From the NCBI GenBank assembly GCA_030374765.1, contig JARGXX010000075.1:186001-250000 (forward strand): a stretch of 64,000 nt of DNA, written 5' to 3'. Shown piece by piece: positions 22,668 to 34,390 of this stretch (position 1 is the first letter of the stretch; every line of letters starts with the position of its first letter). The stretch is from Agarophyton chilense (Eukaryota; Rhodophyta; Florideophyceae; Gracilariales; Gracilariaceae). The notes under the pieces are model-generated. The model saw only the letters and a list, made by a program, of their open reading frames with translations, was not told the origin of the DNA and ran no database searches. The position numbers were made by a program, and so were the translations under genes.

Positions 22668-23156
22668 GTGCACACAAGCGTTCAGAACAGGCCGAGCGCC
22701 GAGTGCACGACGAAGACGGCGACAAGCAGTGATGACACCGACGCCCAAAGCTTCTTTACAATACCCAAGCTAGTTCATTTTTACAGTAACTTGTGTTATG
22801 AACGATGTCTGCTCATTCATAACCTGCGTCCTGTTGTTGAATGCAGCGCTTTAAGAGATTATGGAAAGACCGAGATCGACACTTTCCAATCATGTCCGAT
22901 GTATTTTGGGGGTTCGGATAGGCTTTCAAGTCTAGCCGTTTTCCCATGCGCACACATGTTCTGCGGCAAATGTACATTGGGCATGATTACGAATAAGAAT
23001 TTGAGGTCAATGCGCAAAAGCTGGAAGGCGGAGAACACCAAGTCAGAATTATCAGAAGGGAGAGTTATTTCACCGCCAATCGCCCAAGACGAACGGCCAG
23101 TTTGGATTAGGCAGTTTCAGTGGGGGGAAACTCTTTGCAGTTTTCCATTCCTGTAA
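22668..23156 (+). pseudogene. RING-finger-like remnant
   Basis: A 160-codon frame contains SCPMYFGGSDRLSSLAVF followed by PCAHMFCGKC. This is the second half of a RING finger (P-C-x-H-x-F-C-x-x-C) preceded by a C-P-x-x box in which the second Cys is Tyr, so zinc site one is lost. The preceding LRDYGKTEID stretch resembles the linker seen before RING domains in SNF2/SHPRH-type proteins, but this is a weak similarity. It may belong with the degenerate pieces upstream. Start codon is uncertain (no ATG at the frame start). Confidence 0.4.
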
Positions 23157-23392
23157 TTCTCTGCTTTTTTTGCGAAAAATAAGTGGCGTGATATTTTAAT
23201 GGTCCGCCATAGTCGCCTCTGGAACTGATTACATGGCTATTGTTGGTAATATCGAATGGTGTCGAAGAGAAATCGAGCCTCAGATACATCGGATGTGCGC
23301 GGAGATCACAAGTCCCAGCGCCGTGACTCTGGGAGGGAAAGGGGTGGCGCCGGCGGTGGTAGAGAAGGGCAGCCGAGAACCGAGCTAGGAGT

Positions 23393-24316
23393 GTGAGAGA
23401 CGCAAGCAAAGTTGTGAGCGTTGATACAGTGCGGGGAGGACGTGGAGGTGGTCAGAAGGAAAGAAATTGTAGAACTCTCCGTGATGGTGTAAAAGAGGTA
23501 AAGAAAACTACTGACCCGGTTGAGAAAGAGAGTATGCTCGTTGAAACATTCGCAGATGCAATGATTGAGGATATTGCAGATGAAATAATAGGAAAAGGTA
23601 AGGAAGACCGGGAAGGGCAGTCGAGAAGCGGCGGGAACGATTCAGCGCGGCGACAGGAGTCATAGGTATTACGACGAGGAGATTCGAGGCAAAGAAAAGC
23701 AACATCTCACCCTATCATGCGAAAGAAAAAGGGGTAACTGGTGATATAGAGATGGGTATTGGAGCCGGGACCAGGCGCTCAGCTAACCGCGCAGGGATCA
23801 CACGTACTACAGAACATGAAAAATATGGGACACCCATCCGATTAGAAGAGAGGGTTGCGTTCGAAGCCAAGGTCGCGAGAAATTATTCGCCACGCGAGGA
23901 AACTACTGTAGAAGTAGAGCTCACAAGAGACTCTTTGGGAAAACGAAAAACACGGCAAACAAGAGGTGTAAAATACGGGAACGTAGAAGCAGATGGAAGG
24001 GAAGAAGGGCCTAGTGTTGTGGGAGAGCGTTTTATAATTGCGTCTCGTGGAGAACAGAGGGTTGGCGGTAAAAGTAGAATCAGAGACGTCAGATGGCATG
24101 TGTGTGAGACAAACGAAAATAATATCGGTAATTGCAGCGAAGACTGGGATGAGTGACCAAGGGAGAATTGAAAGCACAAGCGGGCGATATGTTGCAGAGA
24201 ATGTGGAAGAGGGTGCAGAGGCTTTGGAGGAGGAGTTCAGTATGTTACGAAGTAGTGCTTCGGTTCAGAAGGTGAATGTTTTGAAGGGGGAGTTGAGTAA
24301 GGTGAAGGATGATTAA
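23393..24316 (+). pseudogene. Purine-rich degenerate reading frames, charged coiled-coil type
   Basis: Three overlapping plus-strand frames (23393-23665, 23752-24156, 24038-24316) are rich in Glu, Lys and Arg; the last ends in a heptad-like stretch (EALEEEFSMLRSSASVQKVNVLKGELSKVK) that continues after a stop as TQKEVDRLRGR. They look like successive parts of one protein broken by indels and stops, or retained exons. No family is recognised. The plus strand is strongly purine-rich from here to 28.9 kb, which produces long open frames on both strands and calls for caution. Confidence 0.3.
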
Positions 24317-24540
24317 TTTAGTGTGATGGTGAGGCTAAAGTAGACGCAGAAGGAAGTGGATCGCTTGAGGGGTAGGTAAATTGACAGAATGTGTTGGTGG
24401 AAAGCTTGAGGAAAGCGTTGAATACTTTGAAAAGTGGAGGGAAAGGGCGTGGATCGGGGGATATGGCGAAGCGTCGTAAGTATGAAATTGGAGCACAGGA
24501 GAGCTTCTATGGGTTTGCACGGTATGTCTAGGACAGGACT

Positions 24541-25920
24541 CTACATTATGCAAAGCTGGAGACGTCGCAGTTTTGCTTCAAGATTAAGACTGTTACCAGG
24601 AACTGGATGAATCGAAGTGAGACGGTGGGAGCTCAAAACGAAGAGATTAAGAGAGTATTTTTGTGATAGGGCCAAATGAGATAATACTGAATTGTCCGTT
24701 TCAGGTGGCGATAGAGATGAGGGCGTACAAGCCGTTATTTCAAGAGGGTAGCGATCCGTCGCTGAAGTATGTTGTGGGCACGGAGGTGGAAGAGAAACAG
24801 TGGGGGTCCATAACAACTGCCGGGAGAAAGAAGATGAGTGAGGACATGTGTTTGAGACAGCGGATGAGACAGACGCTGAGTGATGTAGTAGGGGTACGAA
24901 AGCGGGTAGCACGTGATCGACTGTTTGGGTTGCTCGGGTGTGAAGTTGCAGGAGGGCACGTAGCTCCAAATGCAATTGAAGAAGTAGATAAAAGAGGCGC
25001 AGGAGAAGTTTTGGGTGGGGGGTGAGCAGGCAACAAGGAGGCTATCGGCATGGCGCATGCGCCGGGTTAAAGATCTGATGTATTCGTGGTCGAGGGCTCT
25101 TCCGAAGTTCAAAAGATTTGATGATGTAGATTTGTACTTTAAGAATGGAGTTGTGGTGGAAGTACTGGAGGAGTTAATGGGGTATGATGCTGGGGTGGAA
25201 ATAAACGGGGAGAATCAATACGTGGATGGGACGGTGATGCATCTAGAAAGACTGGATGCGTGGATTACTTGCGTTCTTGCGGCGATGGACAGGGAAGTTG
25301 GATGCAGGGGCCAGAGGAAATTATTGTTTTCTACTTTATACGGTAAGTATATACCGCTTGCAGTGGAGGGGGTTTGGGTGGTTGCTTCGGACGTAGTAAG
25401 GGAGAGAAATTGTGTGGAGTTTGAGCACTACGGGTTTCTTGCGGGTGAAGGGAGGAGGGTGGTAGTAAATTCGGAGAGGGTTGCGACGGTGGTAATTTGG
25501 ATGCCTTCATCTGGGAACATCTACCTTCCAGTGAAAGAGCATTTCTTTGTAGACAACTTGACGAAACGCCTCGGTGCTGTAATGGATTGCTACGTTGGAG
25601 CCTGCAAAACGGAAGAATCGTATTTTACTCGTTTGCAGGGAGTGAGTGGAAGCTATGTGGAGAAGCCAATGGGAAGAAGAATTTGGAACGGTGGTAGCAA
25701 CACAAGGAGTATTAGGAGACGTGAATTAAAGCGACGGTTTGATGAATGGTTTTCCCCCTGGGTCCCGGTAGAAACAATTGAGGTAGAAGCGGTGGAAGCG
25801 CCAGTCGAGGCGTGTTGCGAAAGGGAATGCGGGGCAGTTCTCACGGAGGCCATAGAAGGAGCCGAGGATGGAGGAAGAAGGGATGAGACCGAACCAAGGG
25901 GAGACGTTATCAGAGGTTGA
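24541..25920 (+). pseudogene. Unidentified frame of about 300 codons, tail-to-tail with a transposase relic
   Basis: The longest plus-strand frame here is 25015-25920 (301 codons, GTG/ATG start uncertain) with upstream pieces at 24541-24665 and 24663-25025 in other frames. Its composition is that of a globular protein: a FKRFDDVDLYFKNGVVVEVL segment, a Trp/Leu-rich region RLDAWITCVLAAMDREV and a basic RRRELKRRFDEWFSPW helix, then a Glu-rich tail. I know no match. It ends about 60 bases before the end of the oppositely oriented transposase-like frame, so the two may be the two genes of one former DNA transposon. Confidence 0.35.
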
Positions 25921-25979
25921 GGCTAAAGAGATGGGTACACGATGTACTGTGTGGTGGTCTTCGTCGTCCATCGCCATGC

Positions 25980-28900
25980 AGAGTGAGATGTAGTTGAAAG
26001 CTTTCAATGTTGTGCCTTGGGGAGACTACCTCCAAGAACTGAACGAATGCAAGTTCGGTGGAGGTTTTTGGGGTGTTTGTTGATGAGAGCCGAATGAGGA
26101 AGTTGAGTTTGCACACCCATATGGTGAGGCAAGAGGTGGATGAGGTTTTGCCGGCGACGATGACGTGTGAGAACTTCGGTGATTTGGAGGGACCGAAGGA
26201 GGGAGCCGCGTAGATGCGTTGAATGACTGGTATTCGAGGATCCTTGAGGGCAATTTCGTTTTGTGTCGGCTGGTAATCCTGCAATGTGGGGATGTATCCA
26301 CCGACGATGTACGCGGATCTGACTACTGTGAGATGGAAGAGACGGATGACGGGGTGGTGCTTGTAAAGGGGATGTGTTTCGAGGTAGAGGGTGATGAAGG
26401 AGGGGTGTCAGTGGTTTTTATTCGTGAAAGGTTGGAAATGGTGTCTGAAGAGAAGAGGTCTTTGAGTGAGGATGGGTTTGATAGGGGGTTGAGGCAGAGG
26501 AGCCTGTGTGCGGTGATGAGGTCTGAGAGTGGTACGGTTCTGCCGTCACGGACAATAACGGGGTGAAGGGGTGTTAGAGAAGTTTGGGAGGAGGAGGAGG
26601 AGAGCAAAGGGTGAGCGGGGATGGGATTCCAGTTCTGGAGTGCGTGCGACCGGTCGATGGCGCGGATGGTTTCGATATGGGTGGTGGATCGGCGCTTGGA
26701 GTTGTGGCGGTAATGAGTTTTTAAAAGGGTGTGGGCGTGTTCGTAGATGCCAGCATCGTTGACGTGGAGGCCAACGTATCTTTTAATGTCTTCGACAATG
26801 CGATTGAGGAGGTGAAACCTGAGGGTGACCGGGTTGGAGGTGTGATGAGGGCCGAGAGTGGTGACTGACTCGAGTTTCAAGGAGCAAATGTGCTCCTCTA
26901 GTGTTGCGAGTGTATCTTCTGTCCATTCTGGAACGATGTTTTTGCGCATGGACATGTGGAGGAGGTGGGAGTATTTGGTGAAGACGATGGTGATCGAGGC
27001 GGTTTGTACTTCGTTGCAGCATCTGTCGAAGAAACCGCCGATGAAAGGAAAGATCATGAGAGCGCGGTAGTCTTTGGCTTCGAGCATGCCGCGTATGCCT
27101 TCTGGAGTGAAAGGAAGAAGAGATGTTGAAGAGGCCGATGGTGGTGAAGGAAAATTTCGGACTTGAGCCTTTCGATGGCTGCGAGTTTGATCAGCTTGGA
27201 GATTCCGAGATGAAAGTTGTGGAGGGATTCAAGAGCGAAGATGCTGTATGGAGTGAGCGCTCGGGAGATGGTTTGTAGGTGGTAGGATTCGAGAATGGAG
27301 CTGTATTTCGCGAGGGATACTTCTTGGAGGGCTGTGAGTGCTTCCTTTTTCTTGGAGCGAGCGACTCTTGGGTTTCGGGAAAGGCGGGCCTGTTCAGAGT
27401 CATGGAGTAGAGCGGCGTGCGAATTTCGAGTGTTAGATGTGTGATGGGGGTTGCGGGAGGGAGCGTTGTGAGAGGGTTTGTGGAGGAGGGAGCGAGTCAA
27501 GAGACATCCGTGTCAGGGTTTCTTGAAGCGTGTTCCGTGGGAGATGGCAAGGATGTCCTTGGCTTCGGGGATGTCTGTGCAGTAGCTTGCGATGACTGGG
27601 TGACATTTGCGGAGAAATTTGTGAGTGTCGCGGAAGGGGAAGCCGAGGAGACCGGAAGAGAGAAGGGGCTGGAGGATAGGTTTGATGGCAGCTTGTGTAA
27701 GTTCCATTCTTGTTTCGCGATGGATATCTGGGGACGAAGAAGGGATAGCGTTTGCCTTGGGGGCAGATGCAGTGGGTTGGAAGGAGGTTTGGAGGTAACC
27801 GACGAGGTTGAGGTTTTGATAGATGCATTTTCGTCGGAAGGAGCCCGAGAAGTTGAGGAGGGTGATGTAGAGGGGATAGGAGGGGATAAAGGAGACTTTG
27901 AGGGAGGTGGAGGACTTGTCCGAGTAGAGCTGGATTGAATAGATGAAGGAGTCCATTCCAGTTTTATGGGAGCAGTGCCATATGATCTTGTCGTTCTTGG
28001 ACTGTATGTTGGCGGATTTGAGTGCGGGGAAGACGTTTTACCCGAGAGAAGTGGCCATAGGGTGAGAGAACGTCGAGGAATCGGATTTTGACTCGTGGGC
28101 GATGGGGTGGAAGAGGGTGCTGTGGTGGTGTGCGAGGGAGAGCTGATGTTTATGGATATGGCTTGGGTTTTTGAGGTGACGGATGCGGAGAAGCGGTGGA
28201 AAGTGTCGGTGATGGATTATGGGACTGAGTCGGGGGAACCGATGCGATGCTTGAAGAGGTTTTCTTGGAGCTCGATGCATGGGCGGGCGGAGGAGATGGT
28301 TCGCTGGAAGGTTAACTTGGAGAAGCTTGGATCTTTGAGTATGGCGATGAGCTCGTCCGCATTTCGGTCGTCGCGGTTGGTGGCAATGGAGGAAATGGAG
28401 AGGACGAGCTGCTCTATTTGTTGGTGTTCGAAGATGGGAATGAAGGGGGGATGGGGGAGTGGGGCTGAGGATGAGACGGAGCAAAGAGGACTGTTAGCGA
28501 TTTGGTGTGCGTCTGCTGTGTGGAGGGAGAGGGTATGTTGCTGGTGGTGGTAGGAGTCTTCATCTGCCAGAAAGACGTAATCGGAGGGTCGGTTTGAAGG
28601 GGTGAGATGGACGTGCAGTTTAGGAGTGGACTTGTGGCAATTTTTGTGTGAGGAGAAGTGAGGTAAGGTCGGTGGGGGCGTGCATTTTGTAGTGGAGAGC
28701 CAGTAAAAGCACCTTCGTTTGGGGCGCTGTAGGGCAGGGGCAGTGCGGGCGGAGAAGGAGCAACTGGAGAAGCAGCAGAGAGGCATGGTATGGAATGAAG
28801 GGGGCGCGTTGATGCGGAAGAAAGGAAAAGAAGCCGGGGGGTCTGGAGGGTATGGCGCATGGGGTGCGGTGATAATTTTATGGGGAGAGTTGTGGGGCAT

Positions 28901-28990
28901 GCAGTTCACGTGATGCAGGGCTGTGGGGAGGAGTAGAGAGGGACTGCGGGCACTGACACCTGCGTCGTGGTAATATGGGAATTTGCCTAT
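25980..28990 (-). pseudogene. Degenerate transposase-like gene (CACTA/Plavaka-like features)
   Basis: Minus-strand pieces in at least three frames form a plausible protein. From N to C: a Pro/His-rich part (28990-28220), a segment with CHPVIASYCTDIPEAKDI followed by a disrupted C-x-x-C (27650-27500; the first Cys codon is now TGA at 27515), a PYSIFALESLHNFHLGISKLIK block near 27250-27170, a long helical core from 27087 with FIGGFFDRCC and LRFHLLNRIVEDI, and a C-terminal FVQFLEVVSP block near 26050. The DxPE...CxxC and H-x-x-x-L-G blocks recall transposases of the Plavaka/CACTA kind from fungi and algae. The assignment rests on remembered motif style only. Many stops show it is inactive. Confidence 0.45.
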
Positions 28991-29206
28991 GTGTCGCCGA
29001 TGAGCCAGATTTCTATTCCTGTTTTGATATTCATTGCTATTGCCAGGCTTCATTTACTATTACGCGAGCATGAGTGAGCGTAGCGAGTTTTGGCATAATG
29101 TTTTAGTATGCACACGTGATTGGGACTCACATAAAGTTCAGATTATGCAGTTTCTTGCTAGTTCATTGTCCCTAAAAACTAGCAACTTTGAATAAGTGAA
29201 GTTGTT
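28991..29206. other. Short spacer, no feature seen
   Basis: No open frame or repeat was recognised between the transposase-like relic and the gypsy pol fragment. Confidence 0.4.
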
Positions 29207-32046
29207 TTGAGAAAATATGGAACTTCAAAAATGAAAAAATTTATGGTGTTTCTATCCATTTTAGTTCGTTCGTTTTTGACGCCTAAACTAGCATTCCGAG
29301 AAAACAGACGGTTCACGGTCAAGCATCAATATCGGATGCCGAAGATCGACCAGGAACCTGTATTTCTTTCCGGTTCTCGGTTCTTTTCCACCTTGGAGCT
29401 GTCTCTCTGCTACTGGCAGTTGGAACTTGATCCGGAGTCTTAGTCGTCTCAGTCTTTTATCACGCCATAGGGAATCGTTTCTCCTTCTGGGGTTCTCCAC
29501 GGAACAATAAACGCCATTACCAATTTTAAACTAGCATTACCCGAGGTTATTTTGGCTGATATCAAATCCAAGCTGCTGGTATGGTTGAATAACATGCTTC
29601 TCCATGATAGTGCCGAATCTGTTTTGATAGGCTCTATCGAGCGCATGTTCGATTTTTTTGCCGAGCACAACATCAAATTGCATGACAAAAAATGCTTCTT
29701 GTTGGCGGAGGAGATGCGATGGTGCGGCAGTACGATTTTCGAATCCAGAATACGATACAATCCTCTTCTTCTCGAGCGAAGTCTCCAAATGGAACTCCCA
29801 ACAGCAGGTTATAACCTTCAGCAATTTATTTGTGACCCAAATTGGGTTAGAAAACGGTGGAACGAACTGTTTGGACCTCATCGTGCCGCTACATGTGTTT
29901 ATGGACTTACCAAAAAGCTGGCAAGCGGACGAAACTATCTGTTTCACGCCACAAGTTGACCAACTCTTGATGAGGCGATACCAAAATTTAGGCTTTCTGG
30001 TCTTGCAAGCAAGCACTCGTCAACCGGATCACTTTGTAGCATCGAGATGCAAACAAGCGCCTGGTCTACTACATCGATGCTTTAGATGCCGTCTGGTCTA
30101 GTATTGTCACACAGGTCTCCTGTGTGGACCTTGCAGCACTGCATTTGGGACAGCGTTATGAACCTTCGGCATTTCTTTCAGGTCGTTTCGACTCCACCCA
30201 GTGCGGCTGGTCTATCCTTGAAAAGGAAGCGTATGCTATGTTTGCTACACTGAAACGCACCATAGGATTGCCGCTACATCGGATGGTTTCTATCTCTACA
30301 CAAATCACTATACCCTTTTCTTTCTGTTCGATCCGATCTCGGTAGTTCCTAATCTCTCTCAGACTACCTTAGGTAAGGTTTTCCAATGGGCTGTACCTTT
30401 GAGTATTTATAAATACAACAGTTTCCATATCAGGGGACGTGATAGTGTTTGGCCTGACCTTTAGGGGCGTTGATCCGCCCCTCCTACTACTCGTCGTCTT
30501 CTCCGAATAGTGGAGCTGCCCTTTTCATATGCGGATGAATTTGAGTGGCCTTCTGCAGCGAGCATCGTTGGTGTACAGAAAACAGCTGAGTTGGATCATC
30601 CACCCAAACTTCTTCACGTTGATGGTTTCAAGCCGTTGACGTGAAAAAGTTTGAGTCACAAGTTGTGGTGTAACTCCGATAAAAATGTTTCGATTTTGGA
30701 TGCTGCTTCAGATTTGCAACTTCGGTTATGCGTCGCCCATACCGGTCCCTTCGGGAGTCGAGGTACCGATTATAAGAAGCGCATACTGCGTAACCTGTTT
30801 TTATGGACTACCCTGAAAAACGACGTTCGGACCTTCTGCCAGTCTGGCTTCCATTATCTGTCGACAATTGGAGGGGGGAAAGTTTCCCGTCCGTTCGGTC
30901 CTTCCGTTCACGTTACTGAGCAAAATGATCTTCTACAGTGAGATTTTATTGAGCTGGGACCGAGTGCGGATGGAGCCAAGTAAGTGCTCATGTTCAGGGA
31001 CGACGATTCTGACTACCATTGTTTCTTTCCATTTTTCAATACTTCGGCTCAAAATGAAGCGGAAGCTATTATAAACTGGTATGTAGCATTCAATGTTCTG
31101 TGCTGCCTAATGTTGGATGGCCCAACTAATTTCCAATATGAGACCCTTCTTTTCTTAGCTAACTGTCTCAAGGTACCGCATCAGTTCACGGTACCTAACT
31201 GCCTTTGGAGGTAAAGGGCAGTAGAACGACTAGGGAGATACCTTCTTTAAGTTTTCTGTTCCGCCGTATCGGAGTTTCAGATTTCGTTTACCGGGTGGCC
31301 GGATTTACTACCATTAGCTCAAAGTGTGCTAATCAACGCAACATCACCACAAACAGGTAGCGTTTCTCCGATCAAGGTATTTATAGGTCGAGACCCTACT
31401 CTACCTATCTCAATATTCTACAGATCTTAGGTCATAAAACTGATGTCGGTGAATGAGGGAGGCTAGGCTCGAGCAAAGCCTTAACGTTGCATCGCTCAAG
31501 AGCTATTTGGCTAAACAACAACCGATAGATTCGTATACAGTTAATGCGAACCGTGCAGGTTTCCTACATCAAGCCCATACAGGGAAACCACCAAATTTGG
31601 GAGAAGGCGATTTCGTTCTCTTAGTACGTGGTGATTTTTTTGCAGTTGAAAACCGAGCACTCCGATGGTCCGGTCCACGGAAAATTACCAAGACAATCAA
31701 CCAATTTGTATCTGCAGTCGAAGATTGAAGATCCGGACTATCAAAAGACATGCTAGTAACTACGCTGAAGTTTTATCACCATCCTTCGTTAGGTACGGAA
31801 GCAGTAGTATCATAAGTCCTTTCTTCCGAAACCGGTATGATCTTTAGCCGACTTACGAGGTAGGAGAAGAATGCAGATGGTTTTTATGTGGTTATCTGAG
31901 AGAAGGGCCTAACAAATTCTGAAGATACTCTCGAACCTACTGCCGAAGTCTATGAGGACGTTCCCAAAATGATGGAGCGACTTCTTTCTTGCAAGAATAC
32001 TCCAACAGATTTTGCTGAGAAAGCCCAAAGCATTCTTGCTTTTTAA
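29207..32046 (+). pseudogene. pol: Old Ty3/gypsy pol fragment of a second lineage (RT, RNase H, integrase, chromodomain-like end)
   Basis: Readable blocks in order: RT start with YRMPKIDQ...FSTLELSLCYWQLELDPES (29320-29440), RT catalytic region where the expected box reads WLNN instead of xLDD (29583), followed by FAEHNIKLHDKKC (29660); RNase H-like block with YIDALDAVW and WSILEKEAYAMFATLKRT (30070-30260); integrase remains; a DFVLLVRGDF...ALRWSGPRKI block (31600-31690) typical of the integrase C-terminus; and a final W/L-YEDVP segment (31950-32040) like the end of a chromodomain. Frames change often and stops are frequent, so this copy is much more decayed than elements 1 and 2 and its wording differs from them. 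No LTRs were identified next to it. Confidence 0.7.
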
Positions 32047-32659
32047 CAGAAAAGTATATTAAATTCTCGGTATTTTTGCTCCTTCTTTTGGGAGGCATAT
32101 GCATTCGCGTTCACTCGGCTTTTTTAATCTGTTTCAATTTACAGTGACTGTAAGAGGTTGAAGAATTTAGGCGTAAGCGATGGCATACAGCACGGAGTAT
32201 ACCGGGTATTGGGCTTTATCTTTTCCTGAACAGTACCGAAAGGTCTTTGCGGTTGTTATAGAATGAAAGAATATGAGAGCGAAAAAATTACAGTAGAACA
32301 ACTCTTCTATTCAACAAATTATTTGGAACCACTGTTCAAAGAAATATATCGAGGTTTTGGCCTGACTTACACATTCTCTAAATCTAAATCATAGTTAAAA
32401 TCTACGTAGTACAATAGCCTACAAAATTTACGCTGATTACCGTCAAACAGTCTAGAAAGAAGAGTTAAAAGAAGCACTGGTTGTAGAGCGGCAAAAAACA
32501 TATATTTATGTGGATCATATGTATGAGTCGCAAAATCGCGAAATGTGTAGAATATTCCAAAACGATGGACCACACGTGTAAGAGGTACGAGCAAGGTCTC
32601 CACTTTCTATACAATGGCTAGCGCCGAATAAAAGGCGCCTTAGCGAAAATAATCATATT
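32047..32659. other. AT-rich spacer, nothing recognised
   Basis: Between the end of the gypsy fragment and the first LTR-like repeat there are only short frames. It may hold part of the same old element. Confidence 0.35.
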
Positions 32660-33569
32660 TGTCATAATTTTATTTGTTATTGTGCTGCTATAAACGCTGC
32701 TGGCGGCGATTAAAGAACTCTAGAACCACATAGTAGTAAGTGTCGCCTAGTAATCTGTTTTAGCTCATTTTGGGGTTTTAGATCTCTTTGAAAGGGGCTC
32801 TGATGTCTTGGACGACCACAATGAACATTATACTCCCAAATAACCATTTTCGTGTGCATTGGAGCCTTCCAAATTTATGAGGAGGTGAGGCGTCTGCTGC
32901 CTGGTGTACAGAAAGGCGACGGCCTCTAAAAGAGCAACCCTATACATAAAAAGAATCTTCGGGGCGTTTGGTGCATTGCAAGGGACCAGTGAAGCGTTAG
33001 CCGATAGATGGGGCACCCACTGACAGCCCACTGTACCGGTGAAAGCGCCTCCGGAGTGGATGGGAGACGGTCTGCGTGTACCAGCCGTGGTGAATCTGGA
33101 AATGAAACCCCGACGGAGTGAAAAGTCTCTCCCGTTCGTAAACACCTGGTGGGGACCTGAGATTTAGCACTGATCGGGAAACTAATGTAAGTGGTGCCGC
33201 GTAACCTTTCCTACAAAAGTCTAATTTGGATATAGAGTGAAAGCATATCCCTTTGTTATTACCTCTCCCCTGGAAGAGGTGTAGGGATTGTTCACGCCTG
33301 CTTCTGGTTAATGTAGAAATGAGAAGGCTGAACAAATCTTCACACATCCGAAGTGTCTGACCACATGCCAGGGTGTCTAATCCTTTGTGACTATTGACAT
33401 AAATCTTTGGTGGCGTTGGTTTAAGAAGATCAAGAAGGAGAAGTTTATATGGAAATACTTATATCTCATGTCATCTATCTAGGCCATTCAGTAACGAAAA
33501 AGGCTAATTTTCGCCGAAGTTTGCTGTAAAGTCTGGCTTACAGCGTCACCCTCAAAGATGGCACCCACA
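32660..33569. repeat. LTR-like direct repeat, left copy (910 bp)
   Basis: It starts TGTCATAATTTTATT and ends GGCACCCACA (TGT...ACA). It aligns over its whole length with 36406-37344, for example GCTGCT(A/T)TAAACGCTGCTGGC near the start, ACACATCCGAAGTGTCTGACCA in the second half and CAAAGATGGCACCCACA at the end, with perhaps a fifth to a quarter of positions changed and small indels. Size and ends fit LTRs. No target duplication or primer binding site was found, so the orientation is unknown. Confidence 0.65.
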
Positions 33570-34390
33570 GTAATGACGTTGGCTAGGTTAGTGACCATAC
33601 TTAAGGATATCAGTCCGTGGAAAGCCTTCCACATATAGTGCAAACCGAGTTTTGATACACCTCATATGGCCTATTTTTTAAGATTTCTCAAATCTGGGAA
33701 CCCCACCCCTGTCAACCGAGATTTTCTCTCCGTTCCACGAGAACGACGAACACACAAGCAAGTGTTGTCGACCTGTCCTTGAAGCAACTTCACCTCCGCA
33801 TATCTCAAAATGGAGCTCAGACGCAGCACAAGCACATTTATACACGTTGACGCCTGTCAAATCAGGAGCCAGTTGCGGCTATGCTTGAAAGGAAGAAGAC
33901 GAAAAGTAATTTAGTCTACTCCATTTAGATTTATTCGGCTTCCAAGTCAAATAATATTGCTGGAAAAGGGTAGCAGGAGACTAGAGTGAGCTATAGATAA
34001 GGAGTAGAGCACTAGCAACCTCTCTTACCTTTTCGTCACCACCACACCTGTAGCCACGGAGGAGTCTAATAAAGCCGGAAGCGCTCTGCCGTTGCCAAAA
34101 AACCCTCTTCAGCAAAATTCGAAAAGAAGGGTTTTCCACCCCGCTCCTGGACAACCCCCCAAAAACACCCTCTACGTGCACTACAACTGGTACGTCTGAG
34201 TAGTTGTTTAGGAGGGTCGCCTACCCTTCTTGCCCACCTTTCCCTTCCCCTTTCGCCCAACTTTCCCCCCCTCCCGTCCATAAGCTCGACACTGCACACC
34301 ACCGTATTTCAAACACCCTTGTTCCAGATTTATAGAGCCAGTTCCCGATTTAGGCAGGGCTTTTGGAATCTGTCTTTGTCGATTTACCTC
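33570..34390. other. Upstream region of the flavoprotein gene
   Basis: No gene recognised. It lies between the left LTR-like repeat and the ATG of the flavoprotein gene and should contain its promoter. A pyrimidine-rich stretch (CCCTTCTTGCCCACC...CTTTCCCCCCCTCCC) stands at about 34220-34276. Confidence 0.4.

Noticed and set aside
28038-28553. Overlapping open frames on both strands
   Set aside because: They result from the strong purine/pyrimidine skew, which removes stops in several frames at once; low-complexity composition without motifs.
32828-33347. Minus-strand frames of about 100 codons
   Set aside because: They fall inside the LTR-like repeat and are not open in the second copy at 36406-37344.
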